A stretch of DNA of 64,000 nt, taken from NCBI RefSeq assembly GCF_963678635.1, contig NC_087066.1:17977275-18041274 (forward strand), in the 5' to 3' direction. This document shows positions 13,640 to 24,289 of this stretch, in pieces; position 1 is the first letter of the stretch, and the number at the start of each line of letters is the position of its first letter. Both the position numbers and the translations under genes were made by a program. The DNA is from Symsagittifera roscoffensis. Lineage: Eukaryota; Xenacoelomorpha; Acoela; Convolutidae. Below the pieces are notes generated by a model. The model made no database searches. It saw only the letters and a program-made list of their open reading frames with translations, and was not told the origin of the DNA.

Positions 13640-14335
13640 CTTTTCCGACCATGTTTGACCATAGATTCGACATTGTTCATCTCATGACTCAACCCTGCTC
13701 AACCAATTATTCGACCCTCTTCGACTCATGATTCGACCTTGTTCGACTCATGATTCGACGTGGTTCGACCTATGATTTGACCCCGTTCAACACATGGTTC
13801 GAACCTGTTCGATCCATGATTCGACCTTGTTCAATCCATGGTTCAAACCTTTACGACTCATGATTCGACCCAGTTCGACCCATGATTCGACCCTGATCGA
13901 CTTATGAATCGACCCTGTTCGACCCATGATTCGAATCTGTTCACTCACGATTCGACCCTGTTCGAAACTTGATTCGACCGCATTCGACCGATGATTCGAC
14001 CCCGATCGACGCGTGATTCGACATTGTCGATCCATGACTTGACCCCGTTCAACCCATGGTTTGACCCCATTTGACGCATGATTCAAACCTTTTCGACCCA
14101 TGATTCGACCCTATTCGACTCATCATTCAACCCTGTTTAATCCAATTTTCGACCCTGTCGACTCATGATTCCAACCTGTTCGACTCATCATTCGACCTTG
14201 TTCAATCCATGATTCGACCCTGTTGGACTCATGGTTCGACCTTGTTTGACTCATGATTCGACCCTGTTCGACTCTATTGACCCTGTTTGACTACTGATTC
14301 GACTCTGTTCGACCCATGATTTGACTTTGCTCGAC
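13640..14335. repeat. 22-bp minisatellite array in C1
   Basis: Degenerate tandem copies of a unit near TTCGACCCTGTTCGACCCATGA. Each 22-bp unit is itself two related halves around TTCGACCC. Open frames of about 100 codons rich in S, N, R, E and G run through it on the minus strand because the array has few stops (66 bp is 22 codons). They show no family features and are treated as spurious. Many units contain GTTCGACCC, which fits the RNA polymerase III B-box consensus GWTCRANNC. Confidence 0.9.
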
Positions 14336-15433
14336 TATAGCCTTCGTCGATGTTCTTATTATGCGACAAAATTGGACATCGTTCAACGGTTTTGGTCGAA
14401 TCACATGTCAAACACCTCAGCCCGGGCACTACAAATAAAAAAAATATGAAAAGCTGAAACTGCGAATTGAGTCCGTGTGATTGTTAGGAGCTTCTTTGAC
14501 ATACTGTTCGCGTAACATATCGCTTCACGTTTTTTCACCTGTTCACCCATGCAAGGGTCCCTCTACCCAAAGTGTTATCCCAAAGTGGTCCGTTGAATCT
14601 CCTCCTGTGTCCGTTTTTCATTCCTCCAAACATCAAAAAGGATCGAAACATGGGTCCAATAGAGCCTAATCATGGATCAAACAGAGTCGAATCAGTGTCC
14701 AATCACGGGTTGAAAGGGGTCAAATCATGATTCGAAAGGGGTGTAATCAGTAGTCTAATAGGATCAAACCAAGATTTTAAAGATCCTCCTAACACGAAAT
14801 TCGAGTACAAAGCAGAACTGCACCCGAAATTCTAGCTGAATCAAGATGGCATCAATGGGTCAAAGTATGGGTCAAACTTTTAAAAGAAAAGAGACAAATG
14901 AGGTCTTTTTTTTCTAAATATCGCGTGATTATGCAAATTGGGTATGAATCTGGATGTGGCGCGACCCACAAAGACTGGAATTGAGTCTGGACCTCGACCT
15001 GCGTTTGTCCTAAGTTCTGGTTCTAATATTTCCGAACTAGGGTATTTCTTCATGGTATTCTCAAAATTGAGACCACTTCCATCTGTTTTTTCCTAAATAG
15101 CGCAAAGGTCAATCGCTCTAACAGTGAATAGAACAAGCAATCAGCCCACTCCATTGAAAAGTTTTCAAAAATTTCAACCGGGAAGTATCTGTGGTATTTG
15201 TCATGATATTTATTTTCGACCCTGATGGTGGCTTCTGAAACAAATTATGTTTTTATCTTAATATTCGACTTAATCTGATCTAATTATTGAGAGCATAGTA
15301 AAACTAAACTAGAATCAGGGGGTTTGATCTATAAGAGGGATCATTGGACATGGAGGACTAGTGTTTCGCCTAATGATCCCATGTATGAATTTTATGGTAA
15401 TAACCCCAAGTAAAAAAACTTGTTTCAATGATC

Positions 15434-15580
15434 GGATCTTGTTAATTACCCCCCTTAGGTACCTTGTAACGAATCCCCCTCTACAAAAAAATAATTGAGC
15501 AGTTAAGCGTATACGAAGATTGTACCTCGTGAACTATTTCACCCATATAGCAATAGGAGGGGGAATAGTTAACAAGGTCC
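15434..15580. repeat. Outward-facing pair of inverted end motifs in C2
   Basis: Right-type motif at 15434-15454 and left-type motif at 15556-15580, with the same spacer as in C1. With the left motif at 11164 it bounds a 4.29-kb motif-to-motif unit. Confidence 0.6.
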
Positions 15581-17066
15581 CAATGATCTCTATGCAATCA
15601 CAATTCAAAACATTTTCAAATATTGATTCCTATACATCAACTGAAACTATTCGTTCAAATACGCCGGCCAAAGGAAAGTTCCGCTATCGCAAAACAATCA
15701 GGCCCTAATTCAAAGCAAAAGGAATACAAAAACGCTCGTATCAGGGCAAAGCCCTGGATATTCCATCTGCCTCATAAGGTTTATGGAGCAGTAGTAACAT
15801 AAAAAGTGTAACAAATAAAGTGAAAAATTCCTTTTCTAAATTTGATTTTTTTTGTATGAAACCATCAGCCACACGCCATATAAAGAACAGAAAATAGATT
15901 TGTTTCCTTCATTTATGGAAAATAAGCTTCTTTCAACCATTTTGGAACTATTTCTAGGACCAATTAAATCTCCGGTAACGCGTTAATGGCGCCGAATAAC
16001 TGAATATTTGTGCTCGGGGTGAGTATTTTTTCATCAGACAAAATTCAACTTTTTAAGTAGCCATTTTGACGGTTTTTTTAAAAAATTATTTTCAAAAGCT
16101 GAAAACTGAAAAAAAAAATTCGTCTGTGATCATTTTTCATATAGTTATAGATGTTTAAAAATTGCCATTTTGTCCAATTTGGGTCATTTAATGCGCGATA
16201 TATTACGCGCTACTAATGCGTAAGCGAATATTTAATCCGTTTTTGTAATCGTTCCAAACTGGTTGAAAGCAGCTTATTTGCAATAATTGGTTTATCACAA
16301 GGAGAAAAACTTATCCCTTTCTTCTTTATATGTTGTGTGAGGGATAATTTTTACAAAAAAATCCCAATTTTTAGAAGAATAAAATTTCGTTTTGTCCTAT
16401 GATTTTTAATTCTTTATGTTATTTCTGCTCCATAAGCCTTGATAGGCAGTGGGAACATTCAGTGCTTTGCCATGATACGAACAGTCTTGTTTTTTCATTC
16501 CCTAGTAATAAGTCAATGTTGAGCGAAACTTTGCTCGTGCCTAACTGCTTTCATTTGCTCCAATCATGAATTGACGTATTACTCAATTCATGCCCCTGAA
16601 CAAATCCGCCCCTGAACAAATCCATTTTTTGTGAGTTTAAATTTACAAAAATAATGAATAGGTTCAATTTGAGCTAGTTTGATCTGAAAATTTTTTTGTT
16701 AATGTTCCAACTAGTTTAAATCTTAGTTAATTTATGAAAACATTGCTAAAGCTTACTAAAAATGAGCTAACATTTGGCTAAGACGTGGAAAACACCATAA
16801 TTTTGAAAACTTCCAAATAAAAAAAAAACATTTCTAACTTCTCACATATCATTGAGTTTAAAATCATTGTTAGTCACGAGACACAAATTTAAACTCTGTA
16901 AAAAGCCTAACCACTTTTGAAAACTTCCCACATCTCATTGACTTTAGCCTCATTGTTAGTCACGAGACATAAACATAACCTCTGTAAAAAAATTGAATTT
17001 CTTTCATCAGAAATCTGAACAATTTGATGCTGCGAATAATTGGAAAAGTTATTAGAAAAAATTGAT

Positions 17067-17715
17067 CCAAATCGACCCTGTTCGACCCATAATTAGACCT
17101 TATTCGACTCATGATTCAACCCTGTTTAAGCCATTATTCGACCCTGTTCGACTCAAGATTCGACCCTGTTCGTCTCATGATATGACCCGGTTCGACTAAT
17201 GATTTGACCCCGTCAACACATGATTCGACTCTGTTCCATCCATGATTCGACCTTGTTCAATCCATGGTTCAAACCTTTATGACTCTTGATTCGACCCAGT
17301 TCGACCCATGATTCGACCCTGATCGACTTATGAATCGACCCTGTTCGACCCATGATTCGAATCTGTTTTCTCACGATTCGACCCTGTTCGAAACTTGATT
17401 CGACCGCATTCGACCGATGATTCGACCCCGATCGACGCGTGATTCGACATTGTCGATCCATGACTGACCTCGTTCAACCCATGGTTTGACCCCATTTGAT
17501 GCATGATTCGAACCTCTTCGAACCATGATTCGACCCTATTCGACTCATCATTCAACCCTGTTTAATCCAATTTTCGACCCTGTCGACTCATGATTCCACC
17601 CTGTTCGACTCATCATTCGACCCTGTTTGACTCATGATTTGACCCTGTTCGACTCTATTGACCCTGTTTGACTACTGATTCGACCCTGTTCGACCCATGG
17701 TTTGACTTTGCTCGA
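17067..17715. repeat. 22-bp minisatellite array in C2
   Basis: Same unit and largely the same order of variants as in C1 (for example CTCACGATTCGACCCTG followed by GAAACTTGATTCGACC), with several units lost. The shared order shows the array was duplicated with the composite unit rather than amplified independently. Confidence 0.9.
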
Positions 17716-18716
17716 CTATAGCCTTCGTCGATATTCTTATTATGCGACAAAATTGGACATCGTTCAACGGTTTTGGTCGAATCATATGTCAAACACCTCA
17801 GCCCGGGCACAACAAATAAAAAAAATATGAAAAGCTGAAACTGCGAATTGAGTCCGTGTGATTGTTCGGAGCTTCTTTGACATAGTGTTCGCGTAACATA
17901 TCGCTTCACGTTTTTTCACCTGTTCACCCATGCAAGGGTCCCTCTACCCAAAGTGTTATCCCAAAGTGGTCCGTTGAATCTCCTCCTGTGTCCGTTTTTC
18001 TTCCTCCAAACATCAAAAAGGATCGAAACATGGGTCAAATAGAGCCTAATCATGGATCAAACAGAGTCGAATCAGCGTCCAATCGCGGGTTGAAAGTGGT
18101 CAAATCATGATTCGAAAGGGGTGTAATCAGTAGTCGAATAGGATCAAACCAAGATTTTAAAGATCCTCCTAACACGAAATTCGAGTACAAAGCAGAACTG
18201 CACCCGAAATTCTAGCTGAATCAAGATGACATCAATGGGTCAAAGTATGGGACAAACTTTTAAAAGAAAAGAGACGAATGAGGTCTTTTTTTTCTAAATA
18301 TCGCGTGATTATGCAAATTGGGTATGAATCTGGATATGGCGCGACCCACAAAGACTGGAATTGAATCTGGACCTCGACATGGGTTGGTCCTAAGTGTTGG
18401 TTCAAATATTTCCAAACTAGGGTATTCCTTCGAGGTATTCTCAAAATTACGACCACTTCCATCTGTTTTCCCTAAATAACGCCAGTGTCAATCGCTCTAA
18501 CAGTGAATAGAACAAGCAATCAGCGCACTCCATTGAAATGTTTTCCAAAGTTTCAACCGGGAGGTATCGAGGGTATTTGTCATGATTTTTATTTTGCGAC
18601 TCTGATGGTGGCTACTGAAACAAATTATGTTTTTATCTTAAAATTCGACTTAATCTAATCTAATTTTTGAGAGCATAGTGAAACTAAACTAGAATCAGGG
18701 GGTTTGATCTATAAAA

Positions 18717-18760
18717 GGGATCATTGGACATGGAGGACTAGTGTTTTGCCTAATGATCCC
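18717..18760. repeat. Short hairpin GGGATCATT / AATGATCCC, conserved in C1-C5
   Basis: A perfect 9-bp inverted repeat with a 26-base loop. It is found at 15337-15380 (C2), 18717-18760 (C3), 20224-20267 (C4) and 24812-24855 (C5). C1 (10945-10988) has one change, GGGATCATC. It sits about 60-100 bp before the outward motif pair and ATGATC is reused beside that motif, so it may be part of a subterminal structure. No function is known to me. Confidence 0.7.
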
Positions 18761-18815
18761 ATGTATGAATTTTATGGTAATAAACCCAAGTAAAAAAAAA
18801 CTTGTTTCAATGATC

Positions 18816-18963
18816 GGATCTTGTTGAATATCCCCCCTTCGGTACCTTGTAACGAATCCCCCTCTACAAAGAAATAATTGAACAGTTAAGCGTATACGAA
18901 GTTTGTACCTCGTGAACTATTTCACCCATATAACAATAGGAGGGGGAATAGTTAACAAAGTCC
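18816..18963. repeat. Outward-facing pair of inverted end motifs in C3
   Basis: Right-type motif at 18816-18837 (variant GTTGAATATCCCCCC) and left-type at 18939-18963 (variant TTAACAAAGTCC). The pair is conserved with small substitutions shared with C4. Confidence 0.55.
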
Positions 18964-20322
18964 CAATGATCTCTATGCAATCACAATTGAAAACATTTTT
19001 AAATATTGATTCCTATACATCAACTGAAACGATTCGTTCAAATACGCCGGCCAAAGGAAAGTTCAAAACAATCAAGCCCTAATTCAAAGCAAAAGGAATA
19101 CAAAAGTGCTCGTATCAGGGCAAAGCCCTGAATTTTCCATCTGCCTTATAAGGTTTATGGAGCAGTAGTAACATAAAAAGTGTGACAAAAAAATTAGAAT
19201 TTCCTTTTCTAAAATTAGATTTTTTTATGAAACCATTAGCCACACGCCATATAAATTACAAACTAATAGGTTTGTCTCCTTCAATTACAGCAAATACGCT
19301 TGTTTCATCCAATTTGGAACTATTTCTAGGACAGATTAAATCTCCGTTACCGCGTTATTGGCGCGAAATGTATCGCGCATTAATTGTCCCAAATTAGCCA
19401 AAATGACAACCTTTAAGCCCCCATAACTTTTACAAAAAATGATCACAAGCGAACTTTCTTTAAGCTCAGGACAGCAATACCTACCTTTTGAATGATATAT
19501 GATAACAAAATCCGTCAAACATGGCTAGTTAAAAAGTCAAAATTGTCGGAAGAAAATATACCCACCCCGAGCACAAACATTCCGTTACTTTCGTATCGAA
19601 AGTCATAACAAAAACTAGAATTGATATGCATTATAACAAGAACTCAACTGCAACAAGAACTGAATTGCATTTAAGTAATTAATCACCACTGAGCTCCAAT
19701 TATACGTTTCAGACACTAAAGTTCTGAAGTTTATGCACAAGATTTTTTAAACCTATTTGAATAAGTTTTAAAAGAAAAGAGACAAATGAGGTCTTTTTTT
19801 TCTAAATATCGCGTGATTATGCAAATTGGGTATGAATCTGGTTGTGGCGCGACCCACAAAGACTGGAATTGAAACTGGACCTCGACATGGGTTGATCCTA
19901 AGTGTTGGTTCAAATATTTCCAAACTAGGGTATTCCTTCGAGGTATTCTCAAAATTACGACCACTTCCATCTGTTTTCCCTAAAAAACGCCAGTGTCAAT
20001 CGCTCTAACAGTGAATAGAACAAGCAATCAGCCCACTCCATTGAAATGTTTTCCAAACTTTCAACCGGGAGGTATCGAGGGTATTTGTTATGATTTTTAT
20101 TTTCGACTCTGATGGTGGCTACTGAAACAAATTATGTTTTTATCTTAAAATTCGACTTAATCTAATCTAATTTTTGAGAGCATAGTGAAACTAAACTAGA
20201 ATCAGGGGGTTTGATCTATAAAAGGGATCATTGGACATGGGGGACTAGTGTTTTGCCTAATGATCCCATGTATGAATTTTATGGTAATAACCCCAAGTAA
20301 AAAAAAACTTGTTTCAATGATC

Positions 20323-20470
20323 GGATCTTGTTGAATATCCCCCCTTCGGTACTTTGTAACGAATCCCCCTCTACAAAGAAATAATTGAACAGTTAAGCGT
20401 ATACGAAGTTTGTACCTCGTGAACTATTTCACCCATATAACAATAGGAGGGGGAATAGTTAACAAAGTCC
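20323..20470. repeat. Outward-facing pair of inverted end motifs in C4
   Basis: Right-type motif at 20323-20344 and left-type at 20446-20470, with the C3 variants, supporting a C3/C4 duplication. Confidence 0.55.
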
Positions 20471-22329
20471 CAATGATCTCTATGCAATCACAATTGAAAA
20501 CATTTTTAAATATTGATTCCTATACATCAACTGAAACGATTCGTTCAAATACGCCGGCCAAAGGAAAGTTCAAAACAATCAAGCCCTAATTCAAAGCAAA
20601 AGGAATACAAAAGTGCTCGTATCAGGGAAAAGCCCTGAATTTTCCAACTGCCTTATAAGGTTTATGGAGCAGTAGTAACATAAAAAGTGTGACAAAAAAA
20701 TTAGAATTTCCTTTTCTAAAATTAGATTTTTTTTATGAAACCATTAGCCACACGCCATATAAATTACAAACAAATAGGTTTGTCTCCTTCAATTACAGCA
20801 AATACGCTTCTTTCATCCAATTTGGAACTATTTCTAGGACAGATTAAATCTCCGTTACCGCGTTATTGGCGCGAAATGTATCGCGCATTAATTGTCCCAA
20901 ATTAGCCAAAATGACAACCTTTAAGCCCCCATAACTTTACAAAAAATGATCACAAGCGAACTTTCTTTAAGCTCAGGGCAGCAATACCTACCTTTTGAAT
21001 GATATATGATAACAAAATCCGTCAAACATGGCTAGTTAAAAAGTCAAAAATTGTCGGATGAAAATATACCCACCCCGAGCACAAACATTTCGTTACTTTC
21101 GTATCGAAAGTCATAACAAAAACTAGAATTGATATGCATTATAACAAGAACTCAATTGCAACAAGAACTGAATTGCATTTAAGTACTTAATCACCACTGA
21201 GCTCCAATTATACGTTTCAGACACTAAAGTTCTGAAGTTTATGCACAAGATTTTTTAAACCTATTTGAATGACTGAGGCGCCATTTCGTGGATCATTATT
21301 TTTCCAAGTTTTGTAACAAAGGTAACTAAATATTCGTGCTCGGGATGGGTTTGTTTCTTCAGACTTCGACTTTTTAACTGGCCATTTTTGACGGGAATTT
21401 TTTTAATATATATTCAAAAGCTTAAATTTCAAAATTTTTCATCTGTGATGATTTTTTGTACAGTTATAGGTGTTTAAACATTGCCATTTTATCCGATATG
21501 GGACATTTAACGGGCGATATATTTCTCTCTGTTAATGCGTTAGCGGATCTTTAATCCGTTTTGGCAATCGTTTCAAATTGGTTGAAAGCAGCTTGTTTAC
21601 CATAAAGGATTTTTCACAAGGAGCAAAATTTATCCTGTTCTTCTTTATAAAGCGTGTGGGGGATAATTTTTACAAAAAATCTCAAGTTTTAGAAGAAAAA
21701 AACTTCAATAGTAAAAATTCTATTACAATTAATTCTTTACGTTATTACTGCTTCATAAGCCCTAACAGGCAGTCGGAATATTCAGGGCTTCGCCCTGATG
21801 CGAGCATTCTCGATTTTTCATTCCCTAGTAATACTTTTATGTTGAGCTAAACTTTTTCCGGGCCTTACTGCTTTCAATTGCTCCGATCATGAATTGACGT
21901 TTTACTCGCCAGTATATAAAAGTAATCATAAATCATTACATATAAAATGTATTAGCTCCCGATTCATACTCAGTCTATTCAAAATATGGATTAGACTCTC
22001 AGTCAGCAAGTTGTGTATTCCGATGCGGCGAATGATTTTCAATGTATCAAGATAGGTAAGGAAAAAATACGGCTTCGTTTGGGCTTGAATTGCAAGGAAA
22101 ATCACAAAAATGGCTCTTTTTTTCTGGTTTTATCTATAATTCTATTACAAAAATTTTTGAAAATCTAATTAACAAAAACCCTTTCGATAGTTTATTAGGC
22201 GAAAACAATGAAAAAACAAGATTTTTAATTTAGAAGATATAAAAAGGTTAAAACTGTGTAGGATAGTTGAGAATTTTTTCCAACAAATCCAGGGGCGATT
22301 TTAGGGGTTGGGGGCGGACGCCTTTCCAT

Positions 22330-22347
22330 CAGGGATTCGACTCCCTG
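22330..22347 (+). other. T-arm-like hairpin with TTCGAC loop
   Basis: CAGGGATTCGACTCCCTG forms a perfect 6-bp stem with a TTCGAC loop, reminiscent of a tRNA T arm, and is followed by CCGACCCA. Less perfect versions are at about 12822 (C1) and 26757 (C5). No D arm or acceptor stem is visible upstream, so it is not a tRNA gene. It may be the remains of a tRNA-derived SINE head or chance. Confidence 0.3.
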
Positions 22348-23189
22348 CCGACCCAAAGGGTCTGAACCTTAGTACCATTTAAGAAATCCATTTTTGGCCA
22401 ACCGACCCTAAATTTATTCTAAATATTCCTTCGGCGCAATATATACCAATTTTGAGGGGTGAGCGCGCGCCAAAAAAAAACGCAATTTGTTGGTCAAATG
22501 TTTCCAAAAAGTAAAAAAACGCCATTTTTTTAATTTTTTTTTCAAAACTCTGCCTGTGGCGCAGACAATTTGCCCAAATCAGGGACTAAACAGTGCTTAA
22601 GGAGAGCTCCAAAAATTAATTCGGTTGACCTAAAAAAAACGTCGACAAAATTTTTGAAAGTTTCCAAATTTTTTTCTGAAAATCCGCCTCCCTCCCCCTC
22701 GAGAAAATCGTGGATCCACCACTGAACAAATATATTTTTTGAGTTTTTAATTTACAAAAAAAAACTACTAGGTTCAATTTGAGCTAATTTGATCTGAGAA
22801 TGTTTTTAGTAGTAATCCAACTATTTTAAATCTTAGGTAATTTAAGAAAACCTTGCTAAAGCTTACTAAAAATGAGCTAACATTTGGCTAACCCTTCCGA
22901 ATACTGTTGACAAAACGTGGAAAACACCATAATTTTGAAAACTTCCACATATGAAAACATTTCAAACTTCCCACATATCATTTAGTTTAGACTCAATGTT
23001 AGTCACGAGACACAAAGTTAAACACGAAAAAACCTAGCCACATTTGAAAACTTCCCACATCTCATTGAGCTTAGACTCGTTGTTAGTCGCGAGACATAAA
23101 CTTAACCTCTGTAAAAAAAAATTAGTTTTTTTCAACAGAAATCTGAACAATTTAATGCTGCGAAAAAATGGAAAAATTATTAGAAAAAT

Positions 23190-23860
23190 TTGACTTTTTT
23201 GACCATGTTCGACCATAGATTTGACATTGTTCCACTCATGATTCAGCCCTGTTCAACCCATTATTCGACCCTCTTCGACCTTGTTCGACTCATGATTCGA
23301 CGTGGTTCGACCTATGATTTGACCCTGTTCGATCCATGATTCGACCTTGTTCAATCCATGGTTCAAATCTCTACGACTCATGATTCGACCCAGTTCGACC
23401 CATGATTCGACCCTGATTGACTTATGAACCGACCCTGTTCGACCCATGATTCGAATCTGTTCTCTCACGATTCGAACCTGTTCGAAACTTGATTCGACCG
23501 CATTCGACCGATGATTCGACCCCGATCGACGCGTGATTCGACATTGTCGATCCAAGACTGACCTCGTTCAACCCATGGTTTGACCCCATTTGACGCATGA
23601 TTCGAACCTCTTCGACCCATGATTCGACCCTATTCAACTCATCATTCAACCCTGTTTAATCCAATTTTCGACCCTGTCGACTCATGATTCCACCTTGTTC
23701 GACTCATCATTCGACCTTGTTCAATTCATGATTCGACCCTGTTGGACTCATGATTCGACCTTGTTTGACACATGATTCGACCCTGTTCGACTCTATTGAC
23801 CCTGTTTGACTACTGATTCGACCCTGTTAGACCCATGATTTGACTTTGCTTGACTATAGC
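23190..23860. repeat. 22-bp minisatellite array in C4
   Basis: Same unit; variant order again follows C1 and C2, with a lost segment near 23300. Ends in GTCGATATTCTTATTATGCG as in C2. Confidence 0.9.
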
Positions 23861-24289
23861 CTTCGTCGATATTCTTATTATGCGACAAAAATTGGACATC
23901 GTTCGACGGTTTTGGTCGTATCATATGTCAAACACCTCAGCCCGGGCACTACAAATAAAAAAATATGAAAAGCTGAAACTGCGAATTGAGTCCGTGTGAT
24001 TGTTAGGAGCTTCTTTGACATAGTGTTCGCGTAACAGATCGCTTCACGTTTTTTCACCTGTTCACCCATGCAAGGGTCCCTCTACCCAAAGTGTTATCCC
24101 AAAGTGGTCCGTTGAATCTCCTCCTGTGTCCGTTTTTCTTCCTCCAAACATCAAAAAGGATCGAAACATGGGTCAAATAGAGCCTAATCATGGGTCAAAC
24201 AGAGTCGAATCAGTGTCCAGTCGCGGGTTGAAAGTGGTCAAATCATGATTCGAAAGGGGTGTAATCAGTAGTCTAATAGGATCAAACCA

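Larger units (their letters stand above)
10410..14772. repeat. Composite repeat copy C1
   Basis: First copy of a long non-coding repeat. Ordered landmarks are: TTTTAAAGATCCTCC entry, a GGGATCAT...AATGATCCC hairpin (10945-10988), an outward pair of inverted end motifs (11042-11188), AT-rich segments with TCAGGGCTTCGCCCTGA-like small inverted repeats near 12280, a segment resembling a tRNA T-arm near 12820, the 22-bp minisatellite (13640-14335), and a conserved tail around 14420-14770. Compared with C3 and C4 it lacks about 230 bp after TTTATGGAGC at about 11395. I see no gene: the 62-codon frame at 11128 starts with TTG and is interrupted or altered in other copies. Confidence 0.85.
14773..18152. 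repeat. Composite repeat copy C2
   Basis: Same landmark order as C1 (entry, hairpin at 15337-15380, end-motif pair 15434-15580, 22-bp array 17067-17715, tail to 18150), but shorter. A segment of several hundred bp is missing at about 15996, where GGCGCCGAATA joins ACTGAATATT, and the T-arm-like segment is gone near 16590, where TCAATTCATG joins CCCCTGAACA. It is thus a different mosaic of the same parent sequence. Confidence 0.85.
18153..19765. repeat. Composite repeat copy C3, left part only
   Basis: Contains entry, hairpin (18717-18760), end-motif pair (18816-18963) and the following AT-rich segment. It then stops at about 19765, where TATTTGAATAA is joined to TTTTAAAAGAAAAGAGAC, a point that lies near the start of the unit. 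The 22-bp array is therefore absent from this copy. Confidence 0.85.
19766..24289. repeat. Composite repeat copy C4, nearly complete
   Basis: Starts inside the entry region (TTTTAAAAGAAAAGAGAC), then hairpin (20224-20267), end-motif pair (20323-20470), the segments missing from C1 or C2, a perfect CAGGGA...TCCCTG hairpin (22330-22347), the 22-bp array (23190-23860) and the tail. Its first 1.5 kb is almost identical to C3, more so than to C1 or C2, so C3 and C4 arose by a recent local duplication. Confidence 0.85.

Noticed and set aside
13787-14101. 100-codon SN/RE/G-rich frame on the minus strand
   Set aside because: It is a translation of the 22-bp minisatellite; other phases of the same array are also open, and the frame breaks differently in each copy.
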